Positions 48,404-57,384 are shown, numbered from the stretch's first letter. The stretch: DNA of 64,000 nucleotides from Methylobacterium sp. J-067 (GCF_022829465.1 NZ_JAKSXZ010000110.1:124001-188000), one strand, 5' to 3'. The notes: generated by a model not told the origin, from the letters alone. Numbers and translations: made by a program.

Positions 48404-48871
48404 TCAGACGAAAAGATGATCGATGCCCTGGCGGGACATCGCGTCGGCCTGGAGCGCCATCGCCAGACTCTGGATAGCGGACGGTTTGGGCGTTCCGCGT
48501 TGGAACATGGGCAGCAGGTTGGCCTTGGCGAAGAGCGTGTCGTTCGGCGCTCCGCGTTGAGCACACTTGAACGAATGGACGAATTCGCGCTTGGCGATTT
48601 CCCGCCACTCGCAAATCTGCACCTCCCGGTGCCGCTGGTCGGCGTTTATGCGTTCGAAGGTTTCCTGCACCGAAGTGCGTTCGCCCTCCACGATCTGCGC
48701 GGCGAAGTTGGCCTCGATGATCAGGAAGCTCGTGATCACCGCGAACTCGTTCTTCTTCTGCGCGACACGGGTGATGTCGTCGATCTGAGCCGAACGCTTG
48801 GCCAGATCGGCCGACAGGGTGAGCCGCGAGAAGTAGATGATGTGGACGAGGCTCGTCCGCTTGGCCCGCAT
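48404..48871 (-). CDS. BLUF-domain blue-light photoreceptor
   Basis: 155 residues; the first 110 are a BLUF (FAD) domain. Its first strand LVHIIYFSR carries Tyr13, followed by Asn41 in KKNEFAVITS and Gln59 in AAQIVEGER, the Tyr-Asn-Gln triad of AppA (spacing Asn-Gln is 18 as in AppA). The later INADQRHREVQICEWREIAKR is also typical. The ITG of most BLUF proteins is ITS, and the C-terminal Trp/Met region is not clear. ATG 48871 used; GTG 48922 would add 17 residues. Cotranscribed with a response regulator. Confidence 0.85.
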   Translation of the reverse strand: MRAKRTSLVHIIYFSRLTLSADLAKRSAQIDDITRVAQKKNEFAVITSFLIIEANFAAQIVEGERTSVQETFERINADQRHREVQICEWREIAKREFVHSFKCAQRGAPNDTLFAKANLLPMFQRGTPKPSAIQSLAMALQADAMSRQGIDHLFV

Positions 48872-49109
48872 GTCCCGCTGTCCGCATCCCCGGCCGGCCG
48901 CGACTCGACCCGAAGCCGGCACCTCGCGGGATGATCGCTGAGGTGAAATAACGTGCCGTAAACGCCGGGCGACAAAGCGATCTTCTCCCCGATCAGAATC
49001 GACGCCAGACCCTGCAATTTTTGCCGGCCCGGCCGCGACTGCCCGGCGCCGGATGCCGGGTTGGCCAGGCGCTTCTGGAAAAGATCGATCTATTACAATG
49101 GTTTAGGTT

Positions 49110-49124
49110 TGGCATGGGGGTTGC
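49110..49124 (+). promoter_or_regulatory. sigma-54 (-24/-12) promoter of flgE
   Basis: TGGCATGGGGGTTGC matches the consensus TGGCACG-N4-TTGC with one change, and GG (49111-49112) to GC (49123-49124) has exactly ten bases. The predicted start is near 49136, giving a 34-base leader before the flgE ATG at 49170. Confidence 0.75.
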
Positions 49125-49169
49125 GGCGGGAAGCCGTTGCGTTGGCCCTCGTGCCGGGAACCATGTGCC

Positions 49170-50555
49170 ATGGATATCTTTTCCGCTTTGCAGACCTCGG
49201 TGTCGGGTCTCCAGGCGCAGTCCTACGCGATCAGTAACATTTCCGGGAACATCGCGAACTCCCAGACCACCGGCTATAAGCGCGTCGACACCAGCTTCAT
49301 CGACCTCATGGCCGAGCAGACCTCCAAGCGTGAGGTCGCGGGCACGGTGCTGGCACAGGCGCAGCTCACCAACACGATCCAGGGGAACGTGGTCTCCTCA
49401 CAGGTGGCGACGAACATGGCCATCAACGGCCAGGGCTTCTTCACCGTGCTGCAGAAGACCGGCGACGCCAACGGGCAGGCGAGCTTCGGCAGCCAGACGC
49501 TCTTTACCCGCCGCGGCGACTTCGCGCCGGACAAGGACGGCTACCTCGTCAACGGGGCGGGTGATTACCTGACCGGCCAGAACATCGACCCGGCCACGGG
49601 GCAGGCCACGAGCACCGGCCTCATCAAGATCGCGAACTCGACCCTGCCGGCCAAGGCGACGACGACGATCTCCTATGCGGCCAATCTGCCGGCGACGCCG
49701 ACCACGACGAATTCGACCACCTCCGGCTCGGACCTCTATACGCCGGCCGATCCGGCCTCGGTCCTGCTGAGCTCCACCGGCACGGCCACGCAGATCGCGA
49801 GCGGCGACGCCGCCAACTTCGTCAACAGCAGCATCGCCGGGCCGGCGGTGACGGGCTACACCTCCACCGGCGCTCCGGTCACGGTCACGACCCGCTGGGC
49901 CAAGGTCCAGGATTCCAACACCGGCACGAGCCCGGCGACGCCGTCCGTCTGGAACCTCTATTACCAATCGGACACGACGGCCTCGGCCTCGAAGAGCGCG
50001 TGGACCAATGCCGGCTCGGCCTTCACCTTCGACTCGGCCGGGCAGCTCACCAGCCCGACGGGCGGCAGCATCAGCATCCCGAACCTGACGGTTAGCGGCA
50101 CCAACCTCGGCAACGTCTCCCTGAATTACGGACAGACCGGCCTGACGCAGTACGCCGACGCCTCCGGCTCCGCGACCACCAACACCCTGACGCAGGACGG
50201 CTACACCTCCGGCACGCTGTCCAGCGTGGCGGTCACCGCTGACGGCAAGATCAACGGGACCTTCTCCAACGGGTCGGTGGTGGGCCTCGCCTCGGTTGGC
50301 TTCGCGCGGTTCACGAACCCGGACGGCCTGAAGCCCGATACCAACGGCCATTACTTCCAGACGGTGGATTCCGGCTCGCCCCTCGCCGGCCTCTCCGGCA
50401 GCACCATCGTCGGGGAGAGCACCGAACAATCCAATACGGACATTGCTTCGGAATTCTCAAAGATGATCGTAACCCAGCAGGCGTACTCTGCGAACACGCG
50501 GGTCATGTCGACCGCGCAGACGATGATGAGCGACCTCCTGAACGTGATCCGGTGA
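49170..50555 (+). CDS. flgE: flagellar hook protein FlgE
   Basis: Builds the hook. 461 residues. MDIFSALQTSVSGLQAQSYA and ISGNIANSQTTGYKR are the conserved N-terminal axial-protein helix and the NxANxxTxGYK motif; the C-terminus EFSKMIVTQQAYSANTRVM is the matching helix. GGGAA lies before ATG 49170. It begins the flgE-flgK-flgL operon and is preceded by the sigma-54-type promoter at 49110-49124. Confidence 0.97.
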   Translation: MDIFSALQTSVSGLQAQSYAISNISGNIANSQTTGYKRVDTSFIDLMAEQTSKREVAGTVLAQAQLTNTIQGNVVSSQVATNMAINGQGFFTVLQKTGDANGQASFGSQTLFTRRGDFAPDKDGYLVNGAGDYLTGQNIDPATGQATSTGLIKIANSTLPAKATTTISYAANLPATPTTTNSTTSGSDLYTPADPASVLLSSTGTATQIASGDAANFVNSSIAGPAVTGYTSTGAPVTVTTRWAKVQDSNTGTSPATPSVWNLYYQSDTTASASKSAWTNAGSAFTFDSAGQLTSPTGGSISIPNLTVSGTNLGNVSLNYGQTGLTQYADASGSATTNTLTQDGYTSGTLSSVAVTADGKINGTFSNGSVVGLASVGFARFTNPDGLKPDTNGHYFQTVDSGSPLAGLSGSTIVGESTEQSNTDIASEFSKMIVTQQAYSANTRVMSTAQTMMSDLLNVIR

Positions 50556-50593
50556 TCGGACACACTCTCGTCTCGTAGGAAAGGGCCACGCCC

Positions 50594-52462
50594 GTGGGCA
50601 TGGACGCGCTCTGGACCGCTACGGCGGGCCTCAAGGCGACCCAGGCGGCGATCAGCGTCGTCTCGCAGAACGTCGCCAACGCTGGCACGGCCGGCTACGT
50701 CCGCCGGACCATCGACACCGTGTCGACGGCGCCGGGCAATACCGGCGTGGCCTCCGGCGCGGTGACGCGCAGCTTCGACGCTGCTGCCCTGAAGCAGCTG
50801 CGCTCCGAGACGGCCGGGGCGGCCTACACGGCCACCCGCTCCAGCATCACGAGCCAGCTCGACAAGCTCTACGGCACGCCGGGCACGTCGAGCGCCCTCG
50901 ACGGCGTGTTCAACACCTTCACCCAATCGCTACAGGAACTCTCCGCGAGTCCGACCTCGGCCGCCGCCCGCAGCACCGTGCTCAGCAACGCCACGACCCT
51001 GGCGAGCCAGATCAACAGCGCCGCCTCCACGGTGCAGGATCTCCGCACCGGCATCGAGGCGCAGCTCGGCACCGACACGGCGATGGCGAGTTCGCTGCTG
51101 AAGAACATCGCGGCGCTGAACTCCAAGATCCAGAACACCACCGACGCCTCGTCCAAGGCCGACCTTCAGGACCAGCGCGATCAGTCGATCAACAGCCTGT
51201 CGAGCTACATGGACCTCAACACGGTCGATCAGCGCGACGGCACTGTGACCGTGCTCACCGGGTCGGGCGTGACGCTCGTGGACCGCGGCAACGCCGCGAC
51301 CCTCAGTTTCGACGGGCACGGCACTCTGAACGCGTCGTCCAGCTACTCGACGGATTCGTCGAAGCGCACGGTCGGCACCATCACCGCCACGACGCCCGGC
51401 GGCGGTCAGATCGATCTCGGCGCCCCCGGCGCCCTGCGCTCGGGCTCGCTCGCCGCCGGGCTCGAACTGCGCGACACGACCCTGCCGCAGGCGCAGCGCC
51501 AGCTGGATGACCTCGCCGCCGGCATGGCGACCTCGCTCACCAACAAGACCGTCACGTCCACGACGAACCCGGCCCAGGTCAACCTGTCGGGCATCCAGGC
51601 CGGCAACACGCTGACGATCCCCGTGACCTTCACGGATGGCAGCGTGCGCAACGTGACGCTCGTGGCCGCCAACGGCGCCAGCAAGGCCGTCGATCCGTCG
51701 CTGACGACCGACGCCACGAGCTTCGCGCGGACCTTCGATATCTCGTCGGGCACCGACCTCCAGACCTCGATCAATGCCGCCCTCTCCGCCATGAGCGCGG
51801 ATGCGACGAAGGCCGGCTACAAGAACGTCCCGTCGATCACGGCGAGCGTCACCGGCACGACCGTGAGCCTCGCCGGCGGCGCCAACACGACGGTCGGCGG
51901 CGCGACCGCCAGCATCACCCAGCCGAAAGGCGTTTCGGACTTCGCCACCGGCTACCCGCAGATCGCCCTATTCACCGACGGCGCGAGCGCCCTCTACACC
52001 GGCAGCGTCGATTCCAGCGCGCAGATCACCGGGTTCGCCCAGCGGATCGCGGTGAACACGAACCTCACCAACAATTCCGCCTACCTGACGGCGTCCGGTG
52101 CCAGCGACCTGACCGCCTCCGGGACGCGTGCGCAGGCGCTGTTCACATCGCTGACCGTGACGCCGCAGACCTTTTCCTCCGCAAGCGGGATCGGCGGCGT
52201 CACCGCGCCCTACTCGTCGTCCGTGTCGCAATTCGCGCAGGACATCATCTCCGCGCAGGGCGCCGCCGCCAGCGCGGCCACGTCCCTCGACAGCACCCAG
52301 CAGGTGGCGCTCTCCACCGCGCAGAGCCGCTTCTCCGCCTCCGCCGGGGTGAACATCGACTCCGAGATGTCGAACCTCATCGCCCTTCAGACGGCCTATG
52401 GCGCGAACGCTCGTGTGCTCACGGCCGCCCGCGACATGCTCAACCAGCTGCTGCAGATCTGA
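50594..52462 (+). CDS. flgK: hook-associated protein 1 FlgK
   Basis: First hook-filament junction protein, 622 residues. The N-terminus MDALWTATAGLKATQAAIS and NVANAGTAGYVRR are characteristic, and LQTAYGANARVLTAARDML is the terminal helix. GTG 50594 with AAAGG nine bases upstream is preferred to ATG 50600. 38 bases after flgE; the stop overlaps the flgL ATG. Confidence 0.95.
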   Translation: MGMDALWTATAGLKATQAAISVVSQNVANAGTAGYVRRTIDTVSTAPGNTGVASGAVTRSFDAAALKQLRSETAGAAYTATRSSITSQLDKLYGTPGTSSALDGVFNTFTQSLQELSASPTSAAARSTVLSNATTLASQINSAASTVQDLRTGIEAQLGTDTAMASSLLKNIAALNSKIQNTTDASSKADLQDQRDQSINSLSSYMDLNTVDQRDGTVTVLTGSGVTLVDRGNAATLSFDGHGTLNASSSYSTDSSKRTVGTITATTPGGGQIDLGAPGALRSGSLAAGLELRDTTLPQAQRQLDDLAAGMATSLTNKTVTSTTNPAQVNLSGIQAGNTLTIPVTFTDGSVRNVTLVAANGASKAVDPSLTTDATSFARTFDISSGTDLQTSINAALSAMSADATKAGYKNVPSITASVTGTTVSLAGGANTTVGGATASITQPKGVSDFATGYPQIALFTDGASALYTGSVDSSAQITGFAQRIAVNTNLTNNSAYLTASGASDLTASGTRAQALFTSLTVTPQTFSSASGIGGVTAPYSSSVSQFAQDIISAQGAAASAATSLDSTQQVALSTAQSRFSASAGVNIDSEMSNLIALQTAYGANARVLTAARDMLNQLLQI

Positions 52463-54033
52463 TGACAACCATCGCGCCTTTCGCGGCCGGCAGCTACATC
52501 GCCAGCCGCAACACTTCTCAGCTCCTCACGCTGAAGTCGCAGCTGAGCGACCTCACGAACCAGTTGAGCAGCGGCCTTACCGCGCAGAGCTACGGCGGCC
52601 TCGGCAGCGGACGCACCGCCGCGCTCTCGGCGCAGGCGTCGATCAGCGCCCTTAATGGCTACAGCGCCGTCATCGACACCGCGCAGACCCGCGCCAAGCT
52701 CGGCACGGCCAGCCTCACGCAGGTCGCGACGGTGGCGGCCGACACCAACACGACCCTTCAGAACGGCCTGCAAAGCACCTCGACCGATACGCAGGCGGCC
52801 AAATCGACCGCCCTCAACAACCTCAACGCCGCGCTCGATGCCCTCAACCAGTCGGATGGCAGCGTCTACCTGTTCGGCGGCAAGAATGGGTCCACCCCGC
52901 CGGTGCTCGATGCCAGCACGATCCTCTACGGGACGAGCAACGCCAACGGGACGGTCGATGGCCTCTCGACCATCGTCAAAGAGCAGGTCGCCGCCGATCT
53001 CGGCCCGAACCAGGATGGCCGGCTCGCCTCGAGCGTGACGGGCAGCGTCGTCTCGCTGACGGAGGGCGCCAGCTCACGCTTAGCGGCACCGAACGGACCC
53101 TTCGGCTTCTCCGTCGGCGGCGCCGTGGCGAGCAACACCGCCTCGATCACCTTCGCGCAGAATGCGACGGCCGGCACCTCCTCGCTGACGGTGGCGAACC
53201 AGCCCGCCTCCGGCGACACGGTGACGGTGACGCTCACCCTGCCGGACAAATCGACCACCTCGATCACCCTGACCGCGACGTCCTCGGCCACGACGTCGGG
53301 GGCGAACACCTTCGCCATCGGGGCGAACACCGACGCCACCGCCTCGAACCTGAAGGCCGCCCTCGCCAGCGCCATCGGCAACGCCGCCACGACGACGCTC
53401 TCGGCCAGCGCCACGGCGCGCGCCTCCACAAACTTCTTCGCTGCCTCCAGCGATGCCGGCACGACGCCCCGGCGGGTCTACACGGATCCGACCACGGGCG
53501 GGCCGACCTACGCCTACCCGACCACCACGCCCGCGACGGCGGTGAAGCAATCCGTGGTCTGGTACCAGGGCGAGAGCGGCACCGACGCCACCGCCCGCGC
53601 GTCGCAATCCTTCCAGATCGGCTCCAGTGCCACAGTTCAGCTCGGCGCGCGGGCGAACGAGACGCCGATTCAGAACGTGCTCGCGGGCCTCGCCACGGTT
53701 GCCCTGGGCATGCCGACCGGCAGCACGGCGAGCAACGCGGAGGCCTATCAGGCCGTGGTCGCCCAGGCGACGCCGCTGCTCGCGGCCAACGCCACCGGCG
53801 ACAGCGTTCAGGACATGGTCACCGACTTCAGCCTCGCCTCGGCGCGGATGTCGAACGCCAAGACCGCCAACGCCGCCCAGCAGAGCACCCTGCAGGACAC
53901 GGTGGACGGCATCGAGCAGGCCTCGACCGAAGAGGTGGCCACGAAGCTGCTCGATCTGCAGACACGCTTGCAGGCAAGCTACCAGATCACGGCCTCGCTC
54001 TCGAAGTTGTCATTGGTCAATTACATCTCGTAA
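52462..54033 (+). CDS. flgL: hook-associated protein 3 FlgL
   Basis: Second junction protein. 523 residues, longer than the roughly 300-400 of many FlgL, because of an enlarged Thr/Ala-rich middle (about 210-370). The flagellin-like N-terminus (LKSQLSDLTNQLSSGLTAQ) and C-terminal helix are intact. The ATG overlaps the TGA of flgK by one base. It is followed by a T-rich hairpin terminator. Confidence 0.88.
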   Translation: MTTIAPFAAGSYIASRNTSQLLTLKSQLSDLTNQLSSGLTAQSYGGLGSGRTAALSAQASISALNGYSAVIDTAQTRAKLGTASLTQVATVAADTNTTLQNGLQSTSTDTQAAKSTALNNLNAALDALNQSDGSVYLFGGKNGSTPPVLDASTILYGTSNANGTVDGLSTIVKEQVAADLGPNQDGRLASSVTGSVVSLTEGASSRLAAPNGPFGFSVGGAVASNTASITFAQNATAGTSSLTVANQPASGDTVTVTLTLPDKSTTSITLTATSSATTSGANTFAIGANTDATASNLKAALASAIGNAATTTLSASATARASTNFFAASSDAGTTPRRVYTDPTTGGPTYAYPTTTPATAVKQSVVWYQGESGTDATARASQSFQIGSSATVQLGARANETPIQNVLAGLATVALGMPTGSTASNAEAYQAVVAQATPLLAANATGDSVQDMVTDFSLASARMSNAKTANAAQQSTLQDTVDGIEQASTEEVATKLLDLQTRLQASYQITASLSKLSLVNYIS

Positions 54034-54054
54034 CGCATCACGGGATCGCCGGAC

Positions 54055-54085
54055 GACGGTGAAACTTCACACTGTCGCCGTTTTT
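54055..54085 (+). terminator. terminator after flgL
   Basis: A bulged stem (about nine base pairs, GACG..GTGAA with TTCAC..TGTC, 54055-54076) is followed by GCCG and five T residues (54081-54085). It ends 52 bases downstream of the flgL stop. Confidence 0.5.
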
Positions 54086-54191
54086 GAGGCGTGTCTGACG
54101 GCATCGGACGGTTCGCGCGTGGCGTGACCGCGCCGAACCAGCCTCTCCATCGGCGGAAAGCCGGATAAGACCGCTAGTGATCGGGTGTCGG

Positions 54192-54452
54192 ATGACGTCT
54201 CGCGAGCCTGTCGAAGAGATCCGCCGTCTCGGGGCCGCCAACGCCATCGGGGCCATCGTGCTTGCGGAGGAGGTCGTCGACACGCATGTCGCCGGCTTCG
54301 CGAACAGGGCGGAACGGTCGCTGGCCCTCGACGCGCTCTTTCGCGACCTCGCCCGGCTGCGCCGCCGGGAGCCGCGCCTCGACGGGTTCATCACCGAGAT
54401 CGAAGGCTACCTCGACTCGCTCCACCGCGACCTCGTCGGGCTCGCAGCCTGA
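54192..54452 (+). CDS. hypothetical small helical protein in the flagellar block
   Basis: 86 residues, largely helical and charged (RRLGAANAIGAIVLAEEVV, then FITEIEGYLDSLHRDLVGL). No family recognised; it has the size and helicity of a chaperone or regulator such as FlaF or FliT, but not their motifs. GTG 54177 would add five residues. Its TGA overlaps the ATG of the following gene. Confidence 0.6.
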   Translation: MTSREPVEEIRRLGAANAIGAIVLAEEVVDTHVAGFANRAERSLALDALFRDLARLRRREPRLDGFITEIEGYLDSLHRDLVGLAA

Positions 54453-54766
54453 TGCGCCGGGCGTTGCTGGCTCTCGCCTCCCTGCTCGTCGGTAGCGCGG
54501 GCGCCAACGCCCTCGACCTCGATCTGGCGAAGATCGCGCCGACCATGGAGGCCTGCCCCGGCCGTCCGGGCTTCGTGCGGATGCCGGGCGCTCCGAATTG
54601 CACCCGCCTATCGGGCCGGGTCGCGGCGGGCGTCGATGGTCGGACCGGCACGGGCGGGACTGCCACGCGGCCGGTCGTGGCCGGCCGCATCGCCATCGAC
54701 AACAGGGCGGACACCGATTTCGGCGAGGTCCGCACCTATGTCCGCGTCGGCAACGGCCGACGCTGA
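54452..54766 (+). CDS. exported mini-protein resembling the N-terminus of alphaproteobacterial porins
   Basis: 104 residues. A signal peptide (MRRALLALASLLVGSAGANA) is followed by CPGRPGFVRMPGAPNCTRLSG, which resembles the conserved first strands of Rhizobiales porins (xGFxxxPGTDTCxxxGG, with two Cys). The rest of the barrel is absent and the frame ends cleanly with TGA, so it is either a truncated porin or a stand-alone small protein. It overlaps the upstream helical gene by 1 base. Confidence 0.65.
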   Translation: MRRALLALASLLVGSAGANALDLDLAKIAPTMEACPGRPGFVRMPGAPNCTRLSGRVAAGVDGRTGTGGTATRPVVAGRIAIDNRADTDFGEVRTYVRVGNGRR

Positions 54767-54770
54767 ACCG

Positions 54771-55244
54771 TCAGAGCGAGCGCGACACCACCAGCGGGCC
54801 GCTGCGCGAGCCGCGTCCGTAGGGGGAGGGTGCCGTCCGCGCGGCCCCGTAGCCGGCGGGCGCCCGCGACTTGGCGATGTCGTCCGCCAGCGAGCGGATC
54901 AGCCCTTCGCAGACCGTCCGGGCCGTGGCGAGCACGGCCTGGTTCGCCTCGACGGCGGTGGTGAAGGTCTTGTGCGCCTCGCGCAGGCTGGTGACGCCCT
55001 GCGGATAGAGCCGCGCCATCGCCACGGCGTTCGCCTTGGCCGCCTCCAGCCCCTGCATGTAGGCGGCGGCGAGTTCCGTCTTTGGCTCGGCGGCCACGAC
55101 GCCGGCCTTCAGGCGACCGGCGCGGATATGGGCCGCCTCCTCGTCCAGCACGGACTTCAGGGCGTTCATGTTCGCGAGGATGCCCGCGACCAGCGCCTCG
55201 GCGCCGGCCCGGTCCACCAGCCGCAACGGTTCAGGCGCCGGCAT
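54771..55244 (-). CDS. FlgN-like flagellar chaperone
   Basis: 157 residues, helical (AEALVAGILANMNALKSVL, then FTTAVEANQAVLATARTVC), with an Arg/Ser/Gly-rich tail. Its place at the end of flgI-flgJ and its shape fit an alphaproteobacterial FlgN-type chaperone for FlgK/FlgL. The call is from context more than sequence. Its start overlaps the end of the rod-binding protein gene by 14 bases. Confidence 0.55.
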   Translation of the reverse strand: MPAPEPLRLVDRAGAEALVAGILANMNALKSVLDEEAAHIRAGRLKAGVVAAEPKTELAAAYMQGLEAAKANAVAMARLYPQGVTSLREAHKTFTTAVEANQAVLATARTVCEGLIRSLADDIAKSRAPAGYGAARTAPSPYGRGSRSGPLVVSRSL

Positions 55245-55587
55245 TGGTCGCCCCCTGCATCTTCATCATCTCGCGGAACACCGAATCGGCGATGCCCACG
55301 CCGCCACTCTGCACGATCTTGTTGGCGTATTCTTTCGTGAGCATCGACCGGTACACCCCGCCGCCCGTGCCGTTCTCGCCCAGCGGCCCGTCCGTGCCGT
55401 CGGATTGGGTCATGCGGTCGAGGCTGTTCTCGAGGAACATCTTCTCGAAGTCGGTGGCGGTCTTCTTGACCTTCGTCGCGCTGCCCGGGCTGACATTCGT
55501 CGAAGCGGTGTTTTCGGCGACGCTTCCCGCGATGGACTTCGCGACCCCGATGGCGGCGCTCGCCGCGATGCTGGCTAGCTGGATCAT
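55231..55587 (-). CDS. flgJ: rod-binding protein, FlgJ N-terminal type
   Basis: 118 residues corresponding only to the rod-scaffold domain of FlgJ. KKTATDFEKMFLENSLDRM and GGVYRSMLTKEYANKIVQSG are the family motif. The muramidase domain of enterobacterial FlgJ is missing, as in Caulobacter and rhizobia. Second gene of the flgI unit; 12 bases after flgI. Confidence 0.88.
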   Translation of the reverse strand: MIQLASIAASAAIGVAKSIAGSVAENTASTNVSPGSATKVKKTATDFEKMFLENSLDRMTQSDGTDGPLGENGTGGGVYRSMLTKEYANKIVQSGGVGIADSVFREMMKMQGATNAGA

Positions 55588-55599
55588 GGTCTCTCCCCC

Positions 55600-56730
55600 T
55601 CACATGAGTTCGATATCGGCCTGAAGCGCGCCCGCCGACTTGATTGCCTGCAGGATCGAGATCAGGTCGCGCGGGCCGACGCCCAGGGCATTGAGCCCGT
55701 CCACAAGGTCGCGCAGGCTGACGCCCTCCTTCACCAGGGCGAGCTTGTTGCCGTCGCCGGTATCGACCTTCACCCCCGTGCGCGGCACCACCGCCGTCTG
55801 GCCGTTCGAGAACGGCGCGGGCTGGCTCACCTGCGGCTGCTCGGTGATCGTGACCGTCAAGTTGCCCTGCGCGATGGCCACCGTGGAGACCCGCACGTCG
55901 CGGCCCATCACGATGATGCCGGAGCGCTCGTCCACCACCACGCGGGCGGCCTGATCCGGCTCGACCTTCAGCTGCTCCACCTCGGTGATGAGCCGCATCA
56001 TGTTGCCGTGATACTTGCCGGGGATCTGGATCGTGACGGTGGCCGGGTCGGTGGGCTCGGCGGTGTCGGCGCCCATGAAATCGTTGATCGCGGAGGCGAT
56101 CCGCTTCGAGGTGGTGAAATCCGGGTTGCGCAGGGACAGGCGCAGGTTGCGCGCGTCGCTCAGCTTGAACGCGATCTCGCGCTCGATGTTCGCGCCGTTC
56201 GAGATGCGCCCGTTGGTCGGCACGCCGCGGGTGATCTTGGCTGCGTCGCCCTCGGCCGAGAAGCCGGCGATGGCGATGGACCCCTGCGCCAGGGCGTAGA
56301 CCTCGCCGTCGGCGCCAAGCAATGGCGTCACGAGGAGCGTGCCGCCCTGGAGGGATTTCGCGTCGCCCAGCGAGGACACGGTCACGTCGATCCGCGTGCC
56401 CTGGGCGGCGAAGGGCGGGAGGTTCGCCGTCACCATCACCGCCGCGAGGTTCTGCGTGCGCATCGTGGCGCCACGCGTGTTCACGCCGAGCCGTTCCAGC
56501 ATCGCTTGCAACGACTGCTTGGTGAAAGGGATGTTGTTCAGGGTGTCGCCAGTGCCGTTGAGACCGACGACGATGCCGTAGCCGACGAGCTGGTTCTGGC
56601 GCACGCCTTCGATGGAGGCGAGGTCCTTGACCCGCGACAGAGCGAGGGCCGGCACGGCAAAGGCCATCAGCGTCACGAGCGCTGCGGCGAGGACCGGGAT
56701 CAGGCGGGTCGTCGGAAGACGGAATTGCAT
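55600..56730 (-). CDS. flgI: flagellar P-ring protein FlgI
   Basis: 376 residues, exported through the Sec system (signal peptide about 1-30, ending PALAL) to form the P ring. SRVKDLASIEGVRQNQLVGYG and VVGLNGTGDTLNNIPFT are almost invariant in FlgI. ATG 56730 is followed by the signal peptide; the frame is open 29 codons further. A strong sigma-54 element lies 39-53 bases upstream, and fliX is divergent, as in Caulobacter. Confidence 0.97.
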   Translation of the reverse strand: MQFRLPTTRLIPVLAAALVTLMAFAVPALALSRVKDLASIEGVRQNQLVGYGIVVGLNGTGDTLNNIPFTKQSLQAMLERLGVNTRGATMRTQNLAAVMVTANLPPFAAQGTRIDVTVSSLGDAKSLQGGTLLVTPLLGADGEVYALAQGSIAIAGFSAEGDAAKITRGVPTNGRISNGANIEREIAFKLSDARNLRLSLRNPDFTTSKRIASAINDFMGADTAEPTDPATVTIQIPGKYHGNMMRLITEVEQLKVEPDQAARVVVDERSGIIVMGRDVRVSTVAIAQGNLTVTITEQPQVSQPAPFSNGQTAVVPRTGVKVDTGDGNKLALVKEGVSLRDLVDGLNALGVGPRDLISILQAIKSAGALQADIELM

Positions 56731-56768
56731 GCCGGGTTCGGTGAGGTGGCGGGGCCTGTTCCGATAAC

Positions 56769-56783
56769 GCCAGCGCCGTGCCA
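56769..56783 (-). promoter_or_regulatory. sigma-54 (-24/-12) promoter of flgI
   Basis: Minus strand reads TGGCACG-GCGC-TGGC: the -24 element is exact, the -12 has one change, and GG-N10-GC spacing is kept. The predicted start is near 56757, 27 bases before the flgI ATG. Confidence 0.75.
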
Positions 56784-56847
56784 ACCGGGCCAAACCCGTA
56801 AGTCGCTGTTTCCGCACCGTTTCCGTGTTGGGCCGCCTGGGTGTGGC

Positions 56848-56862
56848 CGGGCCGGTTCTTGC
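56848..56862 (+). promoter_or_regulatory. possible sigma-54 promoter of fliX
   Basis: CGGGCCG-GTTC-TTGC keeps GG-N10-GC spacing and an exact -12 TTGC, but the -24 box has three changes. It lies 87 bases before the fliX ATG. Weak alone; suggestive with the flgI element on the other strand. Confidence 0.3.
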
Positions 56863-56948
56863 CGACCCGGCAGGTTCTGCCGCCCCGTTTACTGCCGCTT
56901 AACCCTGCCGGGCCGAGTGTCGGCTCACCCCTTCCGGCACCGTACGAG

Positions 56949-57377
56949 ATGATGCGCGTCGATTCCCGCCAGCCGATCCGGACGACCGTCGGCGTCTCGG
57001 CCGGGCGACGCGACGGGGTGCGGGGCTTCAGCCTCGACGCCACGCCGGACGCGCCCTCCCACACTTCGGCCCCCGCCGGCCCCGCGACGCTCGCCGGGCT
57101 CGACGCCGTCCTCCTGCTTCAGACCGAAACCGACACTCCCCAGGAACGCCGCCGCCGCGCCGCCCGCCGGGGCCACGACCTCCTCGACGGGCTCGACCGC
57201 CTCAAGGCGGCGATCCTCGGCGGCCGGGTGGGCGCGGGCGAGCTGCGCGCCGTGGCCTCCCGCCTCGCCGAACGCGCCGGCTCTTCCGGCGATCCGCGCC
57301 TCGACGGCCTAATGGCCGAAATCGAGCTTCGCACGGCTGTGGAACTGGCGAAGCTGGAGATGCAGCGGGGGATGTGA
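56949..57377 (+). CDS. fliX: flagellar assembly regulator FliX
   Basis: Alphaproteobacterial protein that couples assembly of the class II flagellar structure to FlbD/sigma-54 transcription. 142 residues: a disordered N-terminus and a C-terminal helical domain (TPQERRRRAARRGHDLLDGLD ending EIELRTAVELAKLEM) typical of FliX. Divergent from flgI with 218 bases between. Two successive ATGs (56949, 56952) could start it. No flbD gene is in the window. Confidence 0.87.
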   Translation: MMRVDSRQPIRTTVGVSAGRRDGVRGFSLDATPDAPSHTSAPAGPATLAGLDAVLLLQTETDTPQERRRRAARRGHDLLDGLDRLKAAILGGRVGAGELRAVASRLAERAGSSGDPRLDGLMAEIELRTAVELAKLEMQRGM

Positions 57378-57384
57378 GGCCGCG

